From the NCBI RefSeq assembly GCF_900142955.1, contig NZ_FRCP01000024.1, positions 25,918 through 89,917 of the forward strand: a stretch of 64,000 nucleotides of DNA, read 5' to 3'. Under the pieces are notes generated by a model, which was not told the origin of the DNA, made no database searches, and saw only the letters and a list, made by a program, of their open reading frames with translations. This DNA is from Anaerosporobacter mobilis DSM 15930 (GTDB lineage: Bacteria; Bacillota; Clostridia; Lachnospirales; Lachnospiraceae). Shown piece by piece: positions 17,537 through 25,045 of this stretch. How positions within the stretch are numbered: position 1 is the stretch's first letter; every line of letters begins with the position of its first letter. The translations under genes were made by a program, and so were the position numbers.

Positions 17537-19807
17537 ATGACAAAAATATATCTAAAATACAATCCGTATATTGTAGAATCTGAGATTGCTATTAATGGAG
17601 AAGTGGTACAAGCACCTAATAAATTGTTTGATTTAAAGAATGAAAGAATACAAGTATGGATTGAAAATCTAATTCCTATGCTAGATGAAATCTGTAATGA
17701 TAATGAATATGAAATAGATTTTTATGGTACATGTTTAGACTATGATGATATGCATGCTGTAATACAAGATTACTGTGAGAGAAATCCAGATGTTGATGTG
17801 AAAATCAATTTTACTGAGGCAAAAGGTTCAGAAGGAAGATTAAGTGATTTAATTAAATTATTTGACGATATGCAAAAGAATTGTCCATTTGAAGATTTGA
17901 AAACAGATCAAATTAAAGAAAATTTCCAGATTGCCATTAGTTCAGAGTTTGAAGTTAGCGTTATTGCTACAATGAGTTCAGGTAAATCTACTTTAATTAA
18001 TTCCTTACTAGGTAAAGAGTTAATGCCATCTAAAAATGAGGCATGTACAGCTACAATAGCAAAGATTAAAGATGTAGATGGCATGGTTGGATTTAAAGCA
18101 GAATACAGAGACAAGCAAAATAATGTGCTTGGAGTATATGATGATTTATGTTTGCAAAATATGAATGAAATGAATGACAATCCAAATACAGCATTCATTG
18201 ATATAGAGGGTGATATTCCTAACATTGGTTCATCTGCAGTTCAATTAGTATTAATTGACACGCCAGGACCTAATAATTCAAGAACAGAAGAGCACAAAAA
18301 CCACACATACAGAGTGATTAAGGAAAAGACAAAGCCGATGGTTTTGTATGTGCTTAATGCAACACAGTTACAAACTAATGATGATAGAGAATTACTTACT
18401 GCTGTATCTGAGGCTATGAGAGTAGGTGGAAAACAATCTAAGGACCGTTTCTTATTTGCTGTTAATAAGATAGATTTGTTTGATCCTGACAAAGAATCAG
18501 TACAAGGTGCACTTGATAATGTAAGAGAATACTTGAGTAAATTCGATATAGAAAACCCTAATATATTCCCAATATCTGCAGAAATGGCCAAAGTAATTAG
18601 AATGAATAAGAATGGGTATGACTTAACGAAAGGTCAAAGTAGAACACTAAGAGACTATGATTTATTCATTGAAGAAGAACAGTTACATTTATCACAACAA
18701 GCAAGCTTAAGTCGTGATAATTTGAAAAAGGTAGAAGATGCTCTAATAGATGCTGGTGGTGACAAATATGAGCAAGCTCTTATACATACAGGTATTCTGG
18801 CAATAGAATTGGCAATTGATGAATACCTACGAAAATATGCATATACAACGAAAGTAAAAGCTGCTGTTGATACATTTAAGAGAAAAGTAGAAGAAAAAGA
18901 TATGCGTGCAAAGATGTTAACGTCAATTAAGGATAATGAGGAAGCAAGACGTCAAATTAATGCACAATTGAATGCTGTAAAAGTACAATTAGAGGAAGGT
19001 AAATCAGGAGTTAATTTTAGAAAAAAAATCAAAAATCTTGATATGATGCAGGAAGCAGATACTAGAATTCAGCAGTTAAGGACTAAAATAAACTCTATTG
19101 CTAGTAATAAAGAGGGAAAAAAGGAAATGACAACTCTTGAAGTTCAGCAGATGATGATGAAATTAGACCGTAGAATTCGTGAATTACAAAGTGATGTGAA
19201 AACAGAACTTGAAAGTATTATTGAAGATGTAATTATTCAAAGTGGACAGGTTATTATGAATGATTATAGGCAACATATGCATGAATTAATTTCTAGTGGT
19301 GACTTATCATCAGATGAATACTCAGGATCTAGTAATATTAACTTTTTAGAAGGAGATATTCCCAATGCACAAGATATTATTAATCAATACAAATACAATG
19401 ATTCTGTAGATACGGGTGAAGTGGAAACGATAAAGAATGAGGATAAACATTGGTGGAATCCGTTTACTTGGTTTGATCCTTCGTATATTTCTAAGAAGGT
19501 ATATAAAGAAGTAGAAATGGTTAGAGTGGATGAAGTTTATTCCGACTTTATTGATCCTGTAATTGCAGTTTTTTTTGCTAATTTAGACAATGCAAGAAAA
19601 GCAGCTAAAAATGAGTCAGATAGATTCGTTAAGTATTTCTTGAAGGAATTAGATAAACTCGATGATATTTTGAAAAAGAAAGTTGAAGAAAATGAAAAGT
19701 TAACTCGTAATCATGGTAGTATTGAGCAAAAGCTTAAAGAAGATAAAGTTAAAATGGAATGGCTTGATAATTTTATAAGAAGGTTGGATGAGATATTATA
19801 TATCTAG
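17537..19807 (+). CDS. Bacterial dynamin-like GTPase
   Basis: 756 residues after a GAGGAGG ribosome site. The dynamin-family GTPase has G1 MSSGKST at 146-152, the G2-region Thr in NEACTATI, G3 DTPG at 241-244 and G4 NKID at 310-313. A long coiled-coil or helical stalk region follows (about 420-560) and the last 70 residues are again coiled coil. There is no strong membrane segment, but WWNPFTWF near 641-648 could be a membrane-inserting paddle. Bacterial dynamins remodel membranes, and some act in phage defence (the Eleos/LeoBC group). It is the first gene of an operon that ends with a second, membrane-embedded dynamin. Confidence 0.9.
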   Translation: MTKIYLKYNPYIVESEIAINGEVVQAPNKLFDLKNERIQVWIENLIPMLDEICNDNEYEIDFYGTCLDYDDMHAVIQDYCERNPDVDVKINFTEAKGSEGRLSDLIKLFDDMQKNCPFEDLKTDQIKENFQIAISSEFEVSVIATMSSGKSTLINSLLGKELMPSKNEACTATIAKIKDVDGMVGFKAEYRDKQNNVLGVYDDLCLQNMNEMNDNPNTAFIDIEGDIPNIGSSAVQLVLIDTPGPNNSRTEEHKNHTYRVIKEKTKPMVLYVLNATQLQTNDDRELLTAVSEAMRVGGKQSKDRFLFAVNKIDLFDPDKESVQGALDNVREYLSKFDIENPNIFPISAEMAKVIRMNKNGYDLTKGQSRTLRDYDLFIEEEQLHLSQQASLSRDNLKKVEDALIDAGGDKYEQALIHTGILAIELAIDEYLRKYAYTTKVKAAVDTFKRKVEEKDMRAKMLTSIKDNEEARRQINAQLNAVKVQLEEGKSGVNFRKKIKNLDMMQEADTRIQQLRTKINSIASNKEGKKEMTTLEVQQMMMKLDRRIRELQSDVKTELESIIEDVIIQSGQVIMNDYRQHMHELISSGDLSSDEYSGSSNINFLEGDIPNAQDIINQYKYNDSVDTGEVETIKNEDKHWWNPFTWFDPSYISKKVYKEVEMVRVDEVYSDFIDPVIAVFFANLDNARKAAKNESDRFVKYFLKELDKLDDILKKKVEENEKLTRNHGSIEQKLKEDKVKMEWLDNFIRRLDEILYI

Positions 19808-19820
19808 AGAGGAAAAGGAT

Positions 19821-20282
19821 ATGAATATTAGTAAAACAATGGAAGATGCGATAAGTAGTAATAACATTTTTGGTATTAGAAGTTCATTCTATACAATAGT
19901 TCTTTCGGATCCAGGATTTGCAACAGGTAGATTTGAAAAAACATTAGAATACGTCAAAAGTAAAAATATTCAAGGGCTTATAGATGAACATAATAATAAA
20001 GATTTTCTTGAAGAAAGTGATTGGAATGAAGAGTATTGTTCTCTTCTTGCATCTGAATTACAAGAAAATTTTTCCCTTGAACGAATTGAACATCTAATTA
20101 AAGTCAGTAAACAGGTGTTTAAGACGGCTGAAGCACCTGTTAATAAAGAGACATTCAAAAACAATGATACGAATCAAAAGGTAAATATAGACACTGATGA
20201 TTCAGATAAATATGCGTGGATTAAAGGAATATTAGTTGTTGTAGGAATCATTGCATTTATCAGATGGATATTTAAGGAGTAG
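19821..20282 (+). CDS. Tail-anchored protein, paralogue 1
   Basis: 153 residues from the ATG at 19821 (GAGGAAAAGG upstream), 13 bases after the dynamin gene. A soluble helical part of about 125 residues (MNISKTMEDAI, then SSFYTIVLSDPGFATG) ends in one hydrophobic segment (about 131-149) close to the C-terminus, a tail anchor. It is homologous to the next gene along its whole soluble part: the FYTI-L-DP-F-TGKF-TLEYVKS pattern is shared. The family is unknown to me. It may tether the dynamin or the ATPase to the membrane. Confidence 0.75.
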   Translation: MNISKTMEDAISSNNIFGIRSSFYTIVLSDPGFATGRFEKTLEYVKSKNIQGLIDEHNNKDFLEESDWNEEYCSLLASELQENFSLERIEHLIKVSKQVFKTAEAPVNKETFKNNDTNQKVNIDTDDSDKYAWIKGILVVVGIIAFIRWIFKE

Positions 20283-20288
20283 GTAAAA

Positions 20289-20759
20289 ATGAAAATAAGT
20301 AAAACATTGGAAAATGCTATTGAAGCAAAAGACTTAAGTAGAATATATAGTTCCTTTTATACAATTGCGCTTGCCGATCCAAGCTTTTCAACAGGAAAAT
20401 TCAGGAACACATTAGAATATGTAAAGTCACTTAATATTCCAGGGTTTATGCAACCTTATTCTGGTGGAGTATTACAGGATACAGATTGGTCAGAAGAGTA
20501 TTGGGGAATCGTTGCATCAGAGCTTATGGATAATTTTTGTGAGGAGCGCATCAATCACTTGGAAAGGGTTGGAAAAACGGTATATAAGACAGTGTATTCT
20601 TCAAATGTTAATAAATCTACATTGAATGACAACGTAAAAAAAAAGAAGACGACGGCATCCAATGGGGAGAAGAATACCAGTATTCAACCAGTGTTACTGG
20701 GAGCAGTAGTTCTAGTAATAGTTCTACTAGTGATTTTAATGATCGTAAAAAACAATTAA
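20289..20759 (+). CDS. Tail-anchored protein, paralogue 2
   Basis: 156 residues, six bases after paralogue 1, with AGTAGGTAAAA before the ATG. It shares MxISKTLExAI, SSFYTIALADPSFSTGKF and TLEYVKSLNI with the preceding protein and ends in a C-terminal hydrophobic segment (about 132-153). A lysine-rich linker precedes the anchor. The two genes are an old tandem duplication, with many substitutions but the same layout, which suggests a hetero-oligomer or two different partners (for example the two dynamins). Confidence 0.75.
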   Translation: MKISKTLENAIEAKDLSRIYSSFYTIALADPSFSTGKFRNTLEYVKSLNIPGFMQPYSGGVLQDTDWSEEYWGIVASELMDNFCEERINHLERVGKTVYKTVYSSNVNKSTLNDNVKKKKTTASNGEKNTSIQPVLLGAVVLVIVLLVILMIVKNN

Positions 20760-20844
20760 AGAATTCAGCAAGGTTAAAAGGTGAGAACAAGAATAATGAT
20801 TTCTATAATAATTTAAAAAATTTATCGAACTTGGAGGGAAACGT

Positions 20845-23800
20845 ATGATGAAAGACTCATTAGAAGTAAGAAAAAATGATGAGTTATTAGAAGCGTTATC
20901 TAACGCAGATAGTATTGTTATGAAGAAGTATATGAATGATATTGCGAATTATCCTATTAAGAAGATGGAAGATGATTTTACAAAGATGGATATCAATAGC
21001 ACTGTCAGATTCAATAAAATTGAGAAGCTTGTATTTGATTCAGAAGAAGATAATCAAGATAAATTAATGAATGTATATAATTCAGTTGCCTTATGTGGGG
21101 GCTCAGTATTTAATGCAATTGTTTCTGATGGTAAAACAGTTGAATACTACATTGGTACGAAAAGCAATTCTTTGAATGAAATTGCTACTTGTCAAGCGAC
21201 AATGGTGGGAACATTCGAAGGAAATTTTCCAGGTTCAAAATTAACTTTACAAAAAAAAGCGGCAGTGGATGAGGTTATTAAGAATACATTTGATTCCACC
21301 TACGAAAATAAAAATAGAGTTGTAAGTGTTGTTAGTGGGATTCCAAGCTTAAGAAGAGAGGATGGAACTAAAGAAAGTTTTATTCAAGGAATTGAAAAGG
21401 TAATTGATTCTATGAAGGGAAAGAAATTTGCCTTAATTACCATATCTGATCCAATTTCAATTGAGAGAATGAATGAAATACGAGAAAATTATGAAGTGCT
21501 ATATTCACAGTTATCTCCATTTGCAACCACATCTTTAACGTATTCAGAATCTGATAGTAATGCAGTGGCAGAGACAATAACTGATGGAATTACTAAGACT
21601 GTTGGTAGCAGCCTTTCGAATACAATTACTAATTCATCTAGTTCTACTAATGGTACAAATGAAGCAACGACATCCACTTTAAGTTTAACTCCTTTTGGTA
21701 TAGGTGGATCAATTGGAAAAACAACAGGCACTTCTTCAAGTAATACAAAACAAAATGGAACTTCTATAGGAGACACCAAAACAGAATCACTATCTGATTC
21801 ACGCACTACTGGAAAAACTGATACATATACGAATACAAGCGGACGCACATTGCAAATCAATTTAGAAAACAGACGAGTATCGAATGTATTAAAGAAGATT
21901 GAAAAACAGATAGAACGAATTGAAGATTCTGTTGATGTTGGCTTATGGAACACAGCTACCTACTGTATTGCTGACGATTCCCAAACAAGTAAAATGTTAG
22001 CTGGATCAATGGAATCACTTTGTAGAGGTGAAAAAAGCAGCATTGAAAGTTTCGCAATTGGAACATGGAGTGATAATTATAAAGCAGGTAATGTCATTGG
22101 TTATTTAAAGAAGATGTCACATCCAGTTTTAGAAATGCATATGGGAAATTCTCATTTTGATATTAATCCAACCTCATTAATAAATGGTAAAGAGCTAGTG
22201 ATTGAAGCGGGATTGCCACAAAAAAGTATTAGTGGTGTTCCGGTAAGTGAAATGGTTTCCTTCTCAAGAAATATATATATGGAAGAACAAGAAGATAGTA
22301 AGCAATTAAAACTGGGAAACATTTATCACATGGGTAGTGTTGAAGATACGTCAGTTTCGTTAAACCTTGAGAGTTTATCTGCTCATACATTAATTACTGG
22401 TTCCACAGGCTCAGGAAAATCCAATACAGTATATCAGATGCTTACGCAGTTGCAAAAAGAAGGTATTAAGTTCTTAGTAATCGAACCTGCTAAAGGAGAA
22501 TATAAACATGTATTTGGTAATATGCCAAACGTTAATGTGTATGGAACGAATGATAAGTGTAGTGAATTATTGAGAATTAATCCATTTGCATTCCCAGAGT
22601 TTATTCATGTATTAGAACATGTAGATAGGCTGATCGAGATATTTAATGTATGTTGGCCAATGTATGCAGCTATGCCGGCAGTATTAAAAGATGCAGTATT
22701 ACGTGCTTATGAAAATTGTGGGTGGGATCTTGAAAGATCAGAGAATATATATGGAAATAGTACATATCCAACATTTATGGACTTACAATTAGAACTTGTA
22801 GCTGTAATTAATAATTCAGCATACTCAGAAGAAGTGAAGGGCAATTATATTGGGTCACTTGCGACTCGTATTAAGTCTTTGACAAATGGTATTAATGGAC
22901 AAATGTTTGTTGAAAGAGAGATTCCTTCTAGTAAGTTATTTGATGAAAATACGATTGTTGATCTTAGTAGAGTTGGATCTTTGGAAACAAAATCTTTAAT
23001 TATGGGAATTTTAGTAATGAAACTGAATGAATATAGAATGTCAGAAGCAAATGGTCGTATGAATCAACCATTTAAGCACATTACTGTTTTAGAAGAAGCA
23101 CATAATATACTCAAGAATTCATCTAATAATATGGGTGGAGCAGAAGGTAGTAATATATCTGGTAAATCAGTTGAGATGTTATCCAATTCCATTGCAGAGG
23201 TAAGAACATATGGGGAAGGATTTATTATTGTAGATCAGTCACCAAGTGCCATTGATATTTCAGCCATTAGAAATACCAATACGAAGATTATAATGAGATT
23301 ACCTGAAGAAGTTGATAGACAGCAGGCAGGTAAAGCATCAGCACTAAAAGAAAAACAAATTCCTGAACTAGCTAAATTGCCAAGAGGTGTTGCTGTTGTA
23401 TACCAAAATAATTGGCTTGATCCGGTTCTTTGTAAAGTACACAAAGCAAATGTTGATGAAGATAATTATGTATATCAACCAAATACGAAAAGAGAGACCT
23501 CAAGGGTTCGTAATCTAAAGAAACAGTTATTATCAATGTTAATGAAGAATCGCGTAGATGAAATGATTGATTATTCAATTGATGAGGTGGAACAGTCATT
23601 AGATGAGTTACAAATGGCTACACAATATAAAATTATTCTTAGAAAAACAGTTGAAGATTTAAAAATAGGTATTGAACCTGAAATTTGTAAAGATACAGCA
23701 TTCGTTAAACTATCGGCCATCGTTACTGAAATCCTTGGTTGTGTAAATCATATTGATAAATTTGCTCAGTTCGGTGATAATTTCGATTTACTTCAACAAG

Positions 23801-23964
23801 AACTTATACGAGAAATCAATAGAAATGTCGATGAATTAAGTAAGAAAGTACAGTTAGCAATATCGCAGTGTATTATGCGTAGCCTTGTTCAGAGCCATGA
23901 GAATCAGGTAGAACTTTATGCTGGGTGGAGAGAGTTTGTCATTCAAGAGCGTAAAATGGTATAG
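20845..23964 (+). CDS. HerA-like (DUF87) DNA-translocating ATPase with Ser/Thr-rich linker
   Basis: 1,039 residues, GGAGGGAAACGT before ATGATG. The N-terminal 230 residues are unassigned. Residues of about 230-335 are a low-complexity Ser/Thr/Asn/Gly stretch. The ATPase core shows Walker A GSTGSGKS at 519-526, EPAKGEYKH after it, and Walker B ITVLEEAHN near 746-754 with arginine-finger-type sequence IIMRLPEEVDR. HerA/FtsK-superfamily rings pump DNA, and in defence systems partner nucleases or other effectors (HerA-Sir2, HerA-DUF4297). The next gene encodes a nuclease. The protein is in one operon with two dynamins, which is unusual. Confidence 0.88.
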   Translation: MMKDSLEVRKNDELLEALSNADSIVMKKYMNDIANYPIKKMEDDFTKMDINSTVRFNKIEKLVFDSEEDNQDKLMNVYNSVALCGGSVFNAIVSDGKTVEYYIGTKSNSLNEIATCQATMVGTFEGNFPGSKLTLQKKAAVDEVIKNTFDSTYENKNRVVSVVSGIPSLRREDGTKESFIQGIEKVIDSMKGKKFALITISDPISIERMNEIRENYEVLYSQLSPFATTSLTYSESDSNAVAETITDGITKTVGSSLSNTITNSSSSTNGTNEATTSTLSLTPFGIGGSIGKTTGTSSSNTKQNGTSIGDTKTESLSDSRTTGKTDTYTNTSGRTLQINLENRRVSNVLKKIEKQIERIEDSVDVGLWNTATYCIADDSQTSKMLAGSMESLCRGEKSSIESFAIGTWSDNYKAGNVIGYLKKMSHPVLEMHMGNSHFDINPTSLINGKELVIEAGLPQKSISGVPVSEMVSFSRNIYMEEQEDSKQLKLGNIYHMGSVEDTSVSLNLESLSAHTLITGSTGSGKSNTVYQMLTQLQKEGIKFLVIEPAKGEYKHVFGNMPNVNVYGTNDKCSELLRINPFAFPEFIHVLEHVDRLIEIFNVCWPMYAAMPAVLKDAVLRAYENCGWDLERSENIYGNSTYPTFMDLQLELVAVINNSAYSEEVKGNYIGSLATRIKSLTNGINGQMFVEREIPSSKLFDENTIVDLSRVGSLETKSLIMGILVMKLNEYRMSEANGRMNQPFKHITVLEEAHNILKNSSNNMGGAEGSNISGKSVEMLSNSIAEVRTYGEGFIIVDQSPSAIDISAIRNTNTKIIMRLPEEVDRQQAGKASALKEKQIPELAKLPRGVAVVYQNNWLDPVLCKVHKANVDEDNYVYQPNTKRETSRVRNLKKQLLSMLMKNRVDEMIDYSIDEVEQSLDELQMATQYKIILRKTVEDLKIGIEPEICKDTAFVKLSAIVTEILGCVNHIDKFAQFGDNFDLLQQELIREINRNVDELSKKVQLAISQCIMRSLVQSHENQVELYAGWREFVIQERKMV

Positions 23965-23975
23965 GGGGTGGAAGT

Positions 23976-24644
23976 ATGCTTGAAGCTTTATCAACAGTAA
24001 GAGAGACAATGGAAAGCACAAAAACATCGTTTCTTAATATGCTAAAGAATTTGGATAAGCCATTGAAATCTGTCGAAAACATTGATTCCAATGAAAACAT
24101 TGAAAGTTCTTTAAGTGAACTAGACAAACCATTAAACAATAGTGCAGATGCTAACCTTGGGGACAAGGTTAGCTATGATGATAATGGTAATCCGTTTAAA
24201 GATCAGAATGGACTTCTACCGAATACAACCTATTTCGTTAATGGATATGAATATAAAACAGATCATCTTGGGAGAATTATTTCATCTTCAGGAGAAATAC
24301 ATCTTACAGATCGAACGGATAGAAAAACAATTAATGAATCAATCTCCAATATAGGTAAAGGAGATGAACGCTTAACAGATGCGAGAGGTCATTTAATTGC
24401 AGACCGATTTGATGGAAGCAATAAAATTGAGAATCTTGTTCCTATGGATGCAACACTGAATAATGGTGATTATAAAGCAATGGAAAATAAATTGGCAGAT
24501 GCGGTTAAAGATGGTAAAGAGACTACTCTCAAAGTTGAGCCGATATATGAAGGTGATTCACACCGCCCAAGTACATTCCTCGCTACATATTCCATTGATG
24601 GTGTAGAATCAGTGATGTTTTATAGAAATGGAGGTAATTCATAA
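23976..24644 (+). CDS. DNA/RNA non-specific endonuclease domain protein (toxin type)
   Basis: 222 residues, GGGGGTGG before the ATG, 11 bases after the HerA gene. The C-terminal half matches the Endonuclea_NS_2 toxin type: an entry strand GRIISSSGEIHL, then DARGHLIADRFDG with the catalytic His at 139, then NLVPMDATLN with the metal-ligand Asn. It resembles YeeF-type nuclease toxins of Firmicutes, normally fused to an LXG secretion domain. Here the N-terminal 70 residues are short, helical and not LXG. The next gene encodes the matching immunity family. Cleavage of DNA or RNA inside the cell or after delivery are both possible. Confidence 0.85.
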   Translation: MLEALSTVRETMESTKTSFLNMLKNLDKPLKSVENIDSNENIESSLSELDKPLNNSADANLGDKVSYDDNGNPFKDQNGLLPNTTYFVNGYEYKTDHLGRIISSSGEIHLTDRTDRKTINESISNIGKGDERLTDARGHLIADRFDGSNKIENLVPMDATLNNGDYKAMENKLADAVKDGKETTLKVEPIYEGDSHRPSTFLATYSIDGVESVMFYRNGGNS

Positions 24645-25024
24645 TGAATGATAATGAAATGTTTCAATATATATGGGATAATATTAGCGATTTAATCCCT
24701 TCAAAATGGGAAAGTGTAGTTTTCTATGCAGAATATGGTCAAGAATCGTTTTCTATGGAGTACTTCGTTGAACAAGAGAAAGGTAGCTATAAGAAATGTT
24801 TTCAGCTAGATAATATTGATAGAAAAATTATGCTTGAGCGATTTTTAAATATAGATAAATACATTAACCATATTAGAAATCAATTAGCCAACAAAGAAAA
24901 ATGGTCTAATATGACACTTAGAATTAGTAATAGTGGCGAAATTAAAGCAGATTACGATTATTCAGATTTAGCAGAACAGGCCTATGAGCATAAGAAGAGA
25001 TGGGAAGAACGATATTTGATATAA
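24644..25024 (+). CDS. DUF600/YezG-family immunity protein
   Basis: 126 residues. Its ATG overlaps the toxin stop by one base (TAATG), which points to coupled translation. The pattern (WDNISDLIPSKWESVVFYAEYG at the start, then a WSNMTLRISNSGEIKADYDYSDL strand and a C-terminal RRW-type tail) fits the DUF600 immunity proteins that pair with YeeF-type nuclease toxins. It should bind and block the nuclease encoded at 23976. Confidence 0.8.
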   Translation: MNDNEMFQYIWDNISDLIPSKWESVVFYAEYGQESFSMEYFVEQEKGSYKKCFQLDNIDRKIMLERFLNIDKYINHIRNQLANKEKWSNMTLRISNSGEIKADYDYSDLAEQAYEHKKRWEERYLI

Positions 25025-25045
25025 ATATTTCTTGAGGTGAGACAC

